Shown here in pieces: positions 1 through 6,818 of a stretch of DNA of 10,339 nucleotides; position 1 is the first letter of the stretch, and the number at the start of each line of letters is the position of its first letter. Position numbers and translations under genes: made by a program. The DNA comes from an uncultured Bacilli bacterium (GTDB lineage: Bacteria; Bacillota_I; Bacilli_A; RF39; UBA660): NCBI GenBank assembly GCA_949746915.1, contig CATKEA010000104.1, forward strand, positions 1-10,339. Direction: 5' to 3'. Under the pieces are notes generated by a model. It had not been told where the DNA came from. It saw nothing but the letters and a program-made list of their open reading frames with translations, and searched no databases.

Positions 1-36
1 AAAAAATAAAAATAACTATAAAAAAATAAAAACTTG

Positions 37-45
37 TGTTATAAT
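37..45 (+). promoter_or_regulatory. Extended -10 promoter of the DUF1934-argS unit
   Basis: TG at 37-38, one base, then a perfect TATAAT at 40-45. The -35 region at 17-bp spacing (17-22, TATAAA) is poor, so the extended -10 probably carries the promoter. A-tracts at 1-6 and 8-12 lie where an UP element would be, and similar tracts recur at 20-32. The expected transcription start is near 52, about 30 bases ahead of the start codon. Confidence 0.7.
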
Positions 46-71
46 CTGTGGTAGAATTTTATTACATTAAT

Positions 72-78
72 GAGGTGG
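72..78 (+). promoter_or_regulatory. Ribosome binding site that decides the DUF1934 start
   Basis: GAGGTGG lies 3 bases before the ATG at 82. The earlier in-frame ATG at 70 overlaps this site and has nothing resembling a Shine-Dalgarno ahead of it, so 82 is the better start. Confidence 0.75.
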
Positions 79-81
79 CTT

Positions 82-453
82 ATGAAGGATGCAGAAGTAT
101 TAGCAATATTACACACTCCAGGGAATGATATTATCAATCAAACAACTGGAACATTTGACAAAGAAAATAATATAATAACTTATTATGAAACAGATGATGA
201 CAAAACTTTCGTAAAATTTGATTTTAATAACTTGACATTATACAGAGAAAATGAAAATATCGAAATGACTTATCATTTTAAAGAGCAGGAAACAACTAAA
301 AACAATGTAACAGTTAAAGGAATTGAACAAACATTGTACGTTTCAATAACAACAACTAAAATTTTAAGGGATGATAGATATATTTATATAAAGTACCAAG
401 TAATTGATGCAAATGAAGAGTGCGCTTATGAAATAAAATACGAGGAGATATAA
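82..453 (+). CDS. DUF1934 family protein (YwiB-like)
   Basis: A 123-residue protein from the ATG at 82; a start at 70 would add four residues but lacks a ribosome site. It is a small, soluble, strand-rich protein with alternating hydrophobic and charged stretches, as expected of the calycin-like beta barrel of DUF1934. The best evidence is position: in Bacillus the DUF1934 gene ywiB sits directly upstream of argS, exactly as here. No signal peptide, membrane segment or catalytic motif is visible. Its stop codon is 1 base before the argS ATG, and its last codons hold the argS ribosome site (GAGGAG, 442-447), so the two genes are co-transcribed and probably translationally coupled. The molecular function of the family is not known to me. 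The assignment rests on fold-like pattern plus synteny rather than a sharp motif. Confidence 0.75.
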   Translation: MKDAEVLAILHTPGNDIINQTTGTFDKENNIITYYETDDDKTFVKFDFNNLTLYRENENIEMTYHFKEQETTKNNVTVKGIEQTLYVSITTTKILRDDRYIYIKYQVIDANEECAYEIKYEEI

Positions 454-454
454 A

Positions 455-2197
455 ATGAGTATAATAAAATCTTTAGAAATAAAAATCACCAATATAATAA
501 AATCAGCAGGATATGACGTTGAAACTGTAAAATTATGTAATTCTTCACGACCTGAATTTGGTGAATATCAAATAAATGAAGCGATGGCAATTGGTAAAAA
601 AATAGGTAAAAATCCAAGAGAAGTAGCTACAGATATTGTTAATAATCTAAACTTGGATAATTCATTTACAAATATTAATATTGCTGGTCCTGGATTCATA
701 AATATCACATTAAGTGATTCATTTTTATTAGAAGAACTAAATAAAATTTTAAATAACGTTGAACTAAATATTGATAAACAAGACAAGAAAAAAATTATTT
801 TAGATTATGGTGGTGCAAATGTAGCAAAAGCTTTACATGTTGGCCATCTACGAAGTGCTAATATTGGAGAAGCTTTAAAAAGATTAGCTAGACTTTTAGG
901 GCAAGAAGTTCTAGGAGATGCCCATCTTGGTGATTATGGGCGACCACTTGGATTAGTGATACTAGAAATAAAGAAAATGTATCCCGATTTACCATATTTT
1001 GATCCTAACTATTGTGGAGACTATAGTGAAATAAAACTTCCAATAACTAATGAAGATTTAGAAAAAATATATCCACTAGCATCAACAAAATCCAAAGAAG
1101 ATGAACAATATTTAGAAGAGGCAAGAGAAATAACTGTAAAACTTCAAAATCATGAACGTGGTTATTATGATTTATGGGAAAAAGTAGTATCTATTTCAAA
1201 AGAGGAAATAAAACAAGTATATGAAAGATTAAATGTTTATTTTGATCTTTGGAAAGGTGAAAGTGATGCAGCAAACTACTTTGATGAATTAAAAGATATC
1301 TTCGAAAAAGAAAATGTTCTAGAAGAAAGTAATAATGCGCTGATTATAGATGTCAAAAAAGAAGAAGACAACTCACCGATGCCACCATTGCTATTTATAA
1401 AGTCAAATGGTTCTATTTCCTATGAAACAACTGATTTAGCTACAATTCTAGAAAGAAAGAAACTGTTTTCACCAGATGAAATATGGTATTGTGTAGATGG
1501 AAGGCAAGAACTACATTTTGAACAAGTTTTCCGTGCAGCAAGAAAAGCTAACTTAATTGATAATAACGTAAAATTAACTTTTATCGGCTTTGGTACTATG
1601 AATGGTCAAGATGGCAAACCTTTTAAGACTAGAGATGGAGGAGTAATGACCTTAAAGTCATTAATAGATTTAGTAAAAGAAGAAACATTAAAAAGAATTA
1701 ATCCTGAAACAGTAAAAGAAGAAGAAAAAGAAGAAGTAGCAACAACTGTTGCCATAGCAGCACTTAAATATGCCGATTTTCTCCCCTTTAGAGCTAAAGA
1801 CTATATTTTTGATGTAAGTAAATTTGCAGATTTAGAAGGCAAAACAGGACCTTATTTACTATATTCAACAATTAGAATGAAGTCTCTTTTGCAAAAAGTT
1901 ACAGATAAAAATATTACATTTTTAGAAATAGATAAAAATACTAGAGATGTTATTAAAAACATTTTAAACTTATCAAATGTGCTAACTTCTGCATATCAGG
2001 ACAAATCATTAAATGACATAGCAGAATATTTATATAAACTAACAAGTTCTTATAATAAATTTTATGCCGAAAATAGAGTATTAACAGAAGAAAATCCAGC
2101 AAAAAGAATATCATGGATAGCTTTAACAAGCATAGTATATGATATAAATACATTACTTTTAGAAACATTAGCAATTGAAATTCCAAATAAAATGTAA
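455..2197 (+). CDS. argS: Arginyl-tRNA synthetase
   Basis: Class I aminoacyl-tRNA synthetase that charges tRNA-Arg with arginine in the cytoplasm. The 580-residue length is normal. In order: an N-terminal Add1-like domain (about 1-85); the catalytic domain with the HIGH-type motif HVGH at 128-131 inside KALHVGHLRS; the KMSKS-equivalent loop GKPFKTRDG at 387-395, degenerate as usual for ArgRS; and the C-terminal DALR anticodon-binding domain opening with GKTGPYLLYSTIR. The stretch after HVGH reads DAHLGDYGRPLG, where Bacillus ArgRS has HLGDWGTQFG; I recall this resembling the ArgRS subtype of clostridia more than that of Bacillus. The ATG at 455 follows GAGGAG (442-447), which lies in the upstream gene. 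No convincing intrinsic terminator follows the stop. Confidence 0.97.
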   Translation: MSIIKSLEIKITNIIKSAGYDVETVKLCNSSRPEFGEYQINEAMAIGKKIGKNPREVATDIVNNLNLDNSFTNINIAGPGFINITLSDSFLLEELNKILNNVELNIDKQDKKKIILDYGGANVAKALHVGHLRSANIGEALKRLARLLGQEVLGDAHLGDYGRPLGLVILEIKKMYPDLPYFDPNYCGDYSEIKLPITNEDLEKIYPLASTKSKEDEQYLEEAREITVKLQNHERGYYDLWEKVVSISKEEIKQVYERLNVYFDLWKGESDAANYFDELKDIFEKENVLEESNNALIIDVKKEEDNSPMPPLLFIKSNGSISYETTDLATILERKKLFSPDEIWYCVDGRQELHFEQVFRAARKANLIDNNVKLTFIGFGTMNGQDGKPFKTRDGGVMTLKSLIDLVKEETLKRINPETVKEEEKEEVATTVAIAALKYADFLPFRAKDYIFDVSKFADLEGKTGPYLLYSTIRMKSLLQKVTDKNITFLEIDKNTRDVIKNILNLSNVLTSAYQDKSLNDIAEYLYKLTSSYNKFYAENRVLTEENPAKRISWIALTSIVYDINTLLLETLAIEIPNKM

Positions 2198-2217
2198 TAA
2201 AAAAAGTATAAAAAATA

Positions 2218-2246
2218 TTGCAATTATCAATAATACATGATATAAG
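2218..2246 (+). promoter_or_regulatory. Upstream candidate promoter of rpoE
   Basis: -35 TTGCAA (2218-2223), a 17-bp spacer, and an extended -10 TGATATAAG (2238-2246). The spacing is optimal and the -10 hexamer TATAAG matches 5 of 6. The predicted start near 2253 would give a leader of about 67 bases. Confidence 0.55.
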
Positions 2247-2264
2247 TTTAAATGGTAATTTAAA
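2247..2264 (+). repeat. Inverted repeat between the two rpoE promoters
   Basis: A 7-bp perfect inverted repeat, TTTAAAT and ATTTAAA, around GGTA. It covers the predicted start of the upstream rpoE promoter and lies just before the -35 of the downstream one. It could be an operator, but its arms are all A/T, so chance is a serious alternative. Confidence 0.3.
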
Positions 2265-2267
2265 GTA

Positions 2268-2298
2268 ATGAAACAAGATAAATAAATTTGCATATAAT
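2268..2298 (+). promoter_or_regulatory. Downstream candidate promoter of rpoE
   Basis: A perfect TATAAT at 2293-2298. The -35 is weak: ATGAAA (2268-2273) at 19-bp spacing, or GAAACA (2270-2275) at 17. The -10 lies 21 bases before the rpoE ATG, a distance matching the other promoters of the window. Confidence 0.55.
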
Positions 2299-2319
2299 GC
2301 TTTACCGAGGAGGATTATT

Positions 2320-2754
2320 ATGAGTATAAAAAAACTAAAAAAAGATGAACTAGAATTACTGTCGAATAAAGATATTACTAATATATTATTAGAAGAAAAA
2401 GGTAAACAAAATACAGCTAAATTATTTAAAAAAATAATTGAACTTTTAGAATTGCCTGAAGATACATTTGATAAAAAAATAGGAGACTACTATACTTCAT
2501 TAACAACTGATAAAAGATTTATTCTTTTAGAAGATGGTACTTGGGATTTAAGAAGTCGCTATACTTCTGATAAAATCATTAAAGTTATCGAAGAAGATGA
2601 TGAAGAAGAAGAAATTGAAATAGAAAAAGAAGAAGTTTCTATAGAAACTGATGATTTTGATTCACAAGATGATGATGAAGATCTTAGCGATTCTGATGAT
2701 GATTTAAAAGATTTAGTAGTACTTGATGAAGACGAACTAGAGTTAGAACAATAA
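2320..2754 (+). CDS. rpoE: DNA-directed RNA polymerase delta subunit
   Basis: RpoE/delta is an accessory subunit of RNA polymerase in Bacilli and relatives; it helps recycle polymerase and tunes promoter selectivity and sensitivity to the initiating nucleotide. The 144-residue protein shows the expected two parts: an N-terminal winged-helix HARE-HTH domain (about 1-88) containing the conserved GDYYTSL and LEDGTWDLR segments, then a disordered, very acidic tail (about 91-144) made mostly of Glu and Asp. The tail is shorter than in Bacillus subtilis (about 173 residues in total). The start has a near-perfect AGGAGG at 2308-2313. As in Bacillus it lies just downstream of argS, but pyrG and spo0F, which follow it there, are absent. 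Its last codons form one arm of its terminator. It is not sigma-E, which carries the same symbol in other bacteria. Confidence 0.96.
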   Translation: MSIKKLKKDELELLSNKDITNILLEEKGKQNTAKLFKKIIELLELPEDTFDKKIGDYYTSLTTDKRFILLEDGTWDLRSRYTSDKIIKVIEEDDEEEEIEIEKEEVSIETDDFDSQDDDEDLSDSDDDLKDLVVLDEDELELEQ

Positions 2755-2765
2755 TTCTAGTTTTT
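2735..2765 (+). terminator. Intrinsic terminator overlapping the rpoE stop codon
   Basis: An 11-bp stem (2735-2745 with 2752-2762, one G-T pair), a 6-base loop GAACAA, and TTTTT at 2761-2765. The 5' arm lies entirely inside rpoE and the TAA stop (2752-2754) is part of the 3' arm. Confidence 0.85.
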
Positions 2766-2766
2766 G

Positions 2767-2795
2767 TTTATACTTCCTAAAAATTATGTTATAAT
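2767..2795 (+). promoter_or_regulatory. Promoter of the prfA-prmC-spoIIR-mntP unit
   Basis: Extended -10 TGTTATAAT (TG at 2787-2788, TATAAT at 2790-2795) with -35 TTTATA (2767-2772, 4 of 6) at 17-bp spacing. It follows directly on the rpoE terminator. The expected start near 2802 leaves a leader of about 21 bases. Confidence 0.8.
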
Positions 2796-2808
2796 AGGTA
2801 CGAATTGG

Positions 2809-2818
2809 AAAGGGTGAT
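2809..2818 (+). promoter_or_regulatory. Ribosome binding site that decides the prfA start
   Basis: AAAGGGTGAT, pairing with the GGTGAT part of the extended Shine-Dalgarno, 4 bases before the ATG at 2823. An in-frame TTG at 2805 lies ahead of this site and at the predicted start of the transcript, so it is not a credible start. Confidence 0.8.
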
Positions 2819-2822
2819 ATCA

Positions 2823-3881
2823 ATGACCGAAAGGCTTGACGCTATAGAAAATAGATATAATGAATTAACAGAAGAACTAACTAGACCAGAAGTTTTAAGC
2901 GACATAAATAAAACACGAGAGCTTTCAAAAGAAAGCAGTGAACTAGAAGATACTGTTATTTGTTATAGAAAATATAAAAGTATTTTAGAAGACATTCTAT
3001 CTGCAAAAGAGATGAGTAAAGATCCAGAACTTATGGAATTTGCTAAAGAGGAATTACAATCTTTAGAAGCAGAAAAAGTAAAATTAGAACAAGAATTAGA
3101 AGTATTATTAATTCCTAAAGATCCAAATGATGGAAAAAACGTTATTGTTGAAATAAGAGGAGCAGCAGGTGGAGATGAAGCAAATATATTTGCTGGAGAT
3201 TTATATCGTATGTATTCTCGTTATGCTGAAAAACAAGGATTTAAAACAGAAATATTAAATAGTATTGATGGTGAAGCTGGAGGATTTTCTCAAATTGAGT
3301 TCATGGTAAAAGGGAAAAATGTTTATTCAAAACTAAAATATGAAAGTGGTTCCCATCGTGTTCAACGTGTACCAGAAACAGAATCTCAAGGAAGAATTCA
3401 AACATCAACAGCAACTGTTTTAGTTATGCCAGAAGCAGAAGATGTTAATATTGAAATAAACCCATCAGACTTGAGAATTGATATATATCGTTCAAGTGGA
3501 TGTGGAGGACAAGGAGTAAATACAACTGATTCAGCTGTACGTATAACACATTTGCCAACAAATACAGTTGTAACTTGTCAAAATGAAAGAAGTCAAATTC
3601 AAAACAAAGAACAAGCTATGAAAGTTTTAAAAGCTCGTCTTTATGAAGCTGAGTTACAAAAACAAGAAGAAGCTCTAGGAACAGAAAGAAGAAATAAAAT
3701 AGGTACAGGAGATCGTGCAGAGAAGATAAGAACCTATAATTATCCACAAAATAGAGTAACAGACCATCGAATAGGATACTCAAGTAATAATTTAGATAGA
3801 ATAATGAATGGTGCTATCGATGAAGTGATTGAAGCCCTAATTACAGAAGATCAAAAGCGAAAATTAGCTGGAGAAGAATAA
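2823..3881 (+). CDS. prfA: Peptide chain release factor 1
   Basis: RF1 recognises UAA and UAG stop codons in the ribosomal A site and triggers release of the finished chain. From the ATG at 2823 the protein has 352 residues, normal for RF1. Visible motifs are the GGQ catalytic tripeptide at 228-230 inside SGCGGQGVN, whose Gln is the PrmC methylation target, and the stop-codon reading tripeptide PET at 184-186 in HRVQRVPETESQGR. PxT marks RF1; RF2 has SPF. The N-terminal 100 or so residues form the helical, coiled-coil-like domain 1. The prmC ATG overlaps the stop codon by one base (TAATG), so substrate and modifying enzyme are co-translated. All 13 genes here end in TAA or TAG, stops that RF1 can read. 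Confidence 0.98.
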   Translation: MTERLDAIENRYNELTEELTRPEVLSDINKTRELSKESSELEDTVICYRKYKSILEDILSAKEMSKDPELMEFAKEELQSLEAEKVKLEQELEVLLIPKDPNDGKNVIVEIRGAAGGDEANIFAGDLYRMYSRYAEKQGFKTEILNSIDGEAGGFSQIEFMVKGKNVYSKLKYESGSHRVQRVPETESQGRIQTSTATVLVMPEAEDVNIEINPSDLRIDIYRSSGCGGQGVNTTDSAVRITHLPTNTVVTCQNERSQIQNKEQAMKVLKARLYEAELQKQEEALGTERRNKIGTGDRAEKIRTYNYPQNRVTDHRIGYSSNNLDRIMNGAIDEVIEALITEDQKRKLAGEE

Positions 3882-4711
3882 TGACTGTTGAGGAATTAGT
3901 TGTTTTTGGAAAAGAAAACATTCATTCTATTCATGCCAAAATAATGCTTGCAGATTTACTTGGAATAAATCAATTAGATTTGATTAACCATTTAAACGAA
4001 GAAGTAGACAAAAATATTGAAAAAACTTATAAAAGAAGAGTAGAAATGCTACATGAAAATAAACCAATTCAATATATTATGGAAAATGTTAATTTTTATG
4101 GAAAACGATTTTATATCAACGAAAATGTCCTAATCCCACGTTTTGAAACAGAAGAGTTGGTAGAAAATACATTACAATTATTAGAAGAAAATTTCAAAGA
4201 TAAAAATTTAAATATTATTGACTTAGGATGTGGAAGTGGAGTAATTGGTTTAACACTAAAATCTAAGTTACCACATAGTAATGTTACACTTGTTGATATA
4301 AGTGAAGATGCGTTGAAAATCGCTAAAAAAAATAGTAAAGATTTAAAAATAAAAGCCAAGTTTATTAATAATGATTTTCTAGATGGCATAGATCAAAAAT
4401 TTAATTGTATCATATCTAATCCTCCATATATTAAAACAACAGAAGAAATAGAAGAAATTGTAAAAAATAATGAGCCACATTTAGCACTATATGCTGGAGA
4501 AGATGGTTTAGATTGCTATAGAAAAATCTTCAAAAATATAAAAAACAATCTAGAAGAACAATATCTAATAGCATTAGAAATTGGAATGACCCAAAAAGAT
4601 GATGTCATAAAAATAATTAATGAATCATTAGATGATAATCATATTGTAATTGCCAAAAAAGATATGCAAGGTCGAGATAGAATGATTTTTGTCATAAAAA
4701 ACAATGAATAA
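3881..4711 (+). CDS. prmC: Release factor glutamine N5-methyltransferase
   Basis: PrmC (HemK) methylates the Gln of the GGQ motif of RF1 and RF2 using S-adenosylmethionine, which raises termination efficiency. The 276-residue protein has the N-terminal helical domain (about 1-75), the linker segment containing PIQYIM and LIPRFETEELVE, the SAM-binding motif DLGCGSG at 114-120, and the substrate-Gln-binding NPPY at 180-183, which is diagnostic. The acidic loop VDISEDAL after the next strand fits the ribose-binding position of a Rossmann methyltransferase. The start overlaps the prfA stop by one base, with GGAGAAG (3870-3876) as the ribosome site inside prfA. The prfA-prmC pairing is conserved across bacteria. 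Downstream lies the hairpin that precedes spoIIR. Confidence 0.97.
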   Translation: MTVEELVVFGKENIHSIHAKIMLADLLGINQLDLINHLNEEVDKNIEKTYKRRVEMLHENKPIQYIMENVNFYGKRFYINENVLIPRFETEELVENTLQLLEENFKDKNLNIIDLGCGSGVIGLTLKSKLPHSNVTLVDISEDALKIAKKNSKDLKIKAKFINNDFLDGIDQKFNCIISNPPYIKTTEEIEEIVKNNEPHLALYAGEDGLDCYRKIFKNIKNNLEEQYLIALEIGMTQKDDVIKIINESLDDNHIVIAKKDMQGRDRMIFVIKNNE

Positions 4712-4721
4712 AAACAAATAT

Positions 4722-4755
4722 AACCATCCACTATTGTAATAGAAAGGATGGTTTT
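4722..4755 (+). terminator. Terminator-like hairpin that buries the spoIIR ribosome site
   Basis: An 8-bp perfect outer stem, AACCATCC (4722-4729) with GGATGGTT (4746-4753), then an internal loop (A4730 against AAA 4743-4745), a 4-bp inner stem (4731-4734 with 4739-4742) and a TGTA loop. TTTT at 4752-4755 follows. The only Shine-Dalgarno for spoIIR, AAAGGA at 4743-4748, lies in the internal loop and the 3' arm. The element may act as a partial terminator, a translational lock, or both. Confidence 0.65.
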
Positions 4756-4758
4756 ATA

Positions 4759-5268
4759 ATGAAAAAACTAATATTCCTAATTCCATTTTTATTAATAATT
4801 GTACTAATTGACACTAAAGAACAAAATGTATTAATTCCAGAGGAGTCTTTAAGATTTAGAGTAATAGCTAATAGTGATAGTGAGGAAGATCAAGCTTTAA
4901 AGATGGAAATAACCGAAAATCTCCAAGATCTAATAACTGATATATCAACTGCTAATTTAACAGAAACAATAGGTGTCGTAAATAAAAAAATGGATAAATT
5001 TGAAAGAGTTATAGACAATACTCTTAAATCAAATAACAGTAGTATGTCATATGAAATAAATCTGGGTTATAATTATTTCCCAGAAAAAAACTATAAGGGA
5101 GTAACTTATCAAGAAGGCAACTATCAATCATTAGTAATAACTTTAGGAAAAGGACAGGGGAAAAACTGGTGGTGCGTTTTATATCCACCATTATGTGATT
5201 TAGAGATGGATCAAAAAAGTGATGTTGAATATAAGTTGTATATTAAAGAAATTTTAAATAAATTTTAA
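4759..5268 (+). CDS. spoIIR: Stage II sporulation protein R
   Basis: SpoIIR is the secreted signal that the forespore sends into the intermembrane space to activate the SpoIIGA protease, which then processes pro-sigma-E in the mother cell. The 169-residue protein begins with one hydrophobic segment (about 4-18, signal peptide or anchor) and then shows the family signature: LRFRVIANSDS at 31-41, the FPEKNYKGVTYQEGNYQSL stretch (108-126) and TLGKGQGKNWWCVLYPPLC at 128-146. It is shorter than the Bacillus subtilis protein (about 224), mainly by a short C-terminal tail after the PPLC block; the conserved core is complete. It follows prmC, as in Bacillus, where ywkF lies between. I see no sigma-F-like promoter in the 47-base gap, only the hairpin carrying its ribosome site. 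It strongly suggests an endospore-former. Confidence 0.95.
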   Translation: MKKLIFLIPFLLIIVLIDTKEQNVLIPEESLRFRVIANSDSEEDQALKMEITENLQDLITDISTANLTETIGVVNKKMDKFERVIDNTLKSNNSSMSYEINLGYNYFPEKNYKGVTYQEGNYQSLVITLGKGQGKNWWCVLYPPLCDLEMDQKSDVEYKLYIKEILNKF

Positions 5269-5282
5269 AAATACTTCTAACT

Positions 5283-5321
5283 GAGACTTTCTATAATATA
5301 TTTTTTATAGGAGGTCTTTTT
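5283..5321 (+). terminator. Terminator-like hairpin that buries the mntP ribosome site
   Basis: A 12-bp uninterrupted stem, 5285-5296 with 5305-5316 (two G-T pairs), extendable by A5284-T5317, with an 8-base loop and TTTTT at 5317-5321 running into the start codon. The complete Shine-Dalgarno AGGAGGT (5309-5315) is paired. It has the form of an intrinsic terminator but sits across the translation start region. A TATAAT at 5292-5297 lies in the 5' arm but has no -35 partner. Confidence 0.65.
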
Positions 5322-5855
5322 ATGTCAGTGGCTATGTCGATAATTATAGGAGTAAGCTTAAGTATGGATGCCTTTTCATTAGCAATGATCTATGGAACAT
5401 TGAACCTAGAAAAAAAAGTAATTAGACAACTTAGTATTTCAGTAGGTATATTTCACTTTTTTATGCCTCAGATTGGTTTTAAGATAGGAAAACTAATTTT
5501 AAATGTTATAAAAATTAAGCCAGATATTCTAGTTGGTATAATATTTTTATTTATAGCCCTACAGATGTTTTTTTCTCTATTCAAAAATGAGGAAGTAAGT
5601 GCATTAAAAGGACCATTATCACTAATATTGTTTGCTTTTACAGTAAGTATTGATAGTTTCTCAGTTGGTCTTGGTTTATCTGGATTAATTGAAAATATTC
5701 ATTTGCAAGGCTTAATTTTTGCAATTATAAGTTTCTTATTTACATATTTAGGACTAAATCTAGGAACAAAACTTGCTACCAAATTTGGTAATATAACAAC
5801 ACTAATTGGAAGTATATTACTTTTTATCATGAGTTTAGAGTATTTATTTTTCTAA
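5322..5855 (+). CDS. mntP: MntP-like manganese efflux membrane protein (DUF204)
   Basis: A 177-residue polytopic membrane protein with about six hydrophobic segments arranged as two related halves, each opening with an Asp-containing motif: SMDAFSLAM (Asp16) and SIDSFSVGLGL (Asp111). These match the paired aspartate motifs of MntP/DUF204, whose known members export Mn2+. The segment GIFHFFMPQIGFKIG (42-56) matches the family's second helix and loop. Synteny supports MntP: the Bacillus mntP (ywlD) gene lies a few genes after spoIIR. The related sporulation protein YtaF shares the fold, so a role linked to sporulation cannot be excluded. The ribosome site AGGAGGT is strong but locked in a hairpin. 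The gene closes the prfA operon. Confidence 0.82.
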   Translation: MSVAMSIIIGVSLSMDAFSLAMIYGTLNLEKKVIRQLSISVGIFHFFMPQIGFKIGKLILNVIKIKPDILVGIIFLFIALQMFFSLFKNEEVSALKGPLSLILFAFTVSIDSFSVGLGLSGLIENIHLQGLIFAIISFLFTYLGLNLGTKLATKFGNITTLIGSILLFIMSLEYLFF

Positions 5856-5860
5856 AATTT

Positions 5861-5887
5861 AAAGAAACTTGACAATAGTTTCTTTTT
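5861..5887 (+). terminator. Intrinsic terminator of the prfA-mntP operon
   Basis: A perfect 9-bp stem, AAAGAAACT (5861-5869) with AGTTTCTTT (5877-5885), a 7-base loop and a T-run ending at 5887. It lies 5 bases after the mntP stop. Confidence 0.8.
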
Positions 5888-5903
5888 ATTATGTCAAAAA
5901 GAT

Positions 5904-5931
5904 TTTAAATTAGACAAAAATATACTATAAT
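5904..5931 (+). promoter_or_regulatory. Promoter of fba
   Basis: TATAAT at 5926-5931, with a weak -35 TTTAAA (5904-5909) at 16-bp spacing. A better -35-like TAGACA at 5911-5916 is only 9 bases away and cannot serve. The predicted start near 5936-5938 leaves a leader of only about 11-13 bases. Confidence 0.6.
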
Positions 5932-5937
5932 TAAAGT

Positions 5938-5944
5938 GGGTGAT
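5938..5944 (+). promoter_or_regulatory. Ribosome binding site that decides the fba start
   Basis: GGGTGAT exactly 4 bases before the ATG at 5949, the same site and spacing as at prfA. The in-frame GTG at 5940 lies inside this site and is therefore not the start. Confidence 0.8.
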
Positions 5945-5948
5945 AATA

Positions 5949-6791
5949 ATGCTAGTAAACAGTAAAGAAATGCTTTTAAATGCTAAGAAATTGCATTATG
6001 CTGTTCCACATTTTAATATTAATAATTTAGAGTGGACAAAATACATCTTAGAAGAAATGGATAAACTCGAGAAACCTGTAATCTTAGGTGTCAGTGAAGG
6101 TGCAGCCAAATACATGGGCGGATGGAATGTTGTTGCTAAAATGGTACAAGCCCTAATAGAGGACTTAAATATATCCATAGATGTTTGTCTTCATGTTGAT
6201 CATGGTAGTTCATTCGAAACATGTAAAAAGGCTATTGATGCAGGATTTACTTCTGTTATGATTGATGCTTCAAAACACAGTCTTGAAGAAAATATTGCTA
6301 TAACTAAAGAAGTTGTAGAATATGCTCATCAAAGAGGGGTAACAGTAGAAGCAGAAATTGGTCATATTGGTGGAAGTGAAGATGGTATAACTGGAAGTAA
6401 TTTCAATGCTCGATTAGATGAATGTGAATATTTGGTAAAAGAGACCAATATAGACTCCTTAGCACCAGCCTTAGGAAGTGTTCATGGACTATATAAAGGT
6501 GAACCAAATCTTGATTTTGAAACAATGAAACAAATTAACGATGCATTAGAAATACCTCTTGTGTTACATGGAGGAACAGGAATACCAGCTAGCCAAATCG
6601 AAAAAGCTATCGAATGTGGAATAAGTAAGATTAACATAAATACAGAATTGCAAATAGCTTGGCATGATGGAGTAAAACAGTATATTAAAGAGAATATAAA
6701 CACCTATGATCCACGTAAAGTAATTGCTAGCGGAGAAAAAAATATAAAAGAAACTATTAACTTGAAGGTGCAGGAATTTAAAACAAAATAG
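5949..6791 (+). CDS. fba: Class II fructose-bisphosphate aldolase
   Basis: A zinc-dependent aldolase that splits fructose 1,6-bisphosphate into glyceraldehyde 3-phosphate and dihydroxyacetone phosphate in glycolysis, and works in reverse in gluconeogenesis. From the ATG at 5949 it has 280 residues, close to the Bacillus enzyme (285). Visible are AVPHFNINN near the N-terminus, HVDHGSS with the catalytic Asp84 and zinc ligand His85, SVHG with zinc ligand His179, LHGGTGIP with zinc ligand His207, and the phosphate-binding KININTE segment after it. The family's GFTSVMIDAS block is intact. Nothing is missing. In Bacillus fbaA also precedes a murA gene, with ywjH between them; here they are adjacent. 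The gene has its own promoter right after the terminator of the upstream operon. Stop codon is TAG. Confidence 0.97.
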   Translation: MLVNSKEMLLNAKKLHYAVPHFNINNLEWTKYILEEMDKLEKPVILGVSEGAAKYMGGWNVVAKMVQALIEDLNISIDVCLHVDHGSSFETCKKAIDAGFTSVMIDASKHSLEENIAITKEVVEYAHQRGVTVEAEIGHIGGSEDGITGSNFNARLDECEYLVKETNIDSLAPALGSVHGLYKGEPNLDFETMKQINDALEIPLVLHGGTGIPASQIEKAIECGISKININTELQIAWHDGVKQYIKENINTYDPRKVIASGEKNIKETINLKVQEFKTK

Positions 6792-6818
6792 GCACCTAAA
6801 CTAGATGTTTTAATACAA

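Noticed and set aside
2217..2245. A hairpin after argS (TATTG..CAATA, TATCA..TGATA) as a terminator.
   Set aside because: The stems have 5 bp and no T-run follows. The same bases form a better promoter for rpoE.
1953..2276. Reverse-strand reading frames opposite argS, prmC, fba, murA and the SGNH gene.
   Set aside because: They lack ribosome sites, resemble no known family, and have the composition expected of the antisense of real genes.
2805..2822. TTG start at 2805 giving a six-residue longer RF1.
   Set aside because: The TTG lies before the ribosome site and about at the predicted transcript start. The ATG at 2823 has GGGTGAT at ideal spacing and gives the normal RF1 N-terminus.
5869..5897. 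TTGACA (5869-5874) and TGTCAA (5892-5897) as an alternative hairpin or as a -35 element.
   Set aside because: The first is the loop region of the mntP terminator. No -10 lies at proper distance, and the alternative stem is shorter and bulged, so it is not a convincing antiterminator.
5940..5948. GTG start at 5940 for fba.
   Set aside because: It lies inside the Shine-Dalgarno GGGTGAT. The ATG at 5949 gives the typical aldolase N-terminus.
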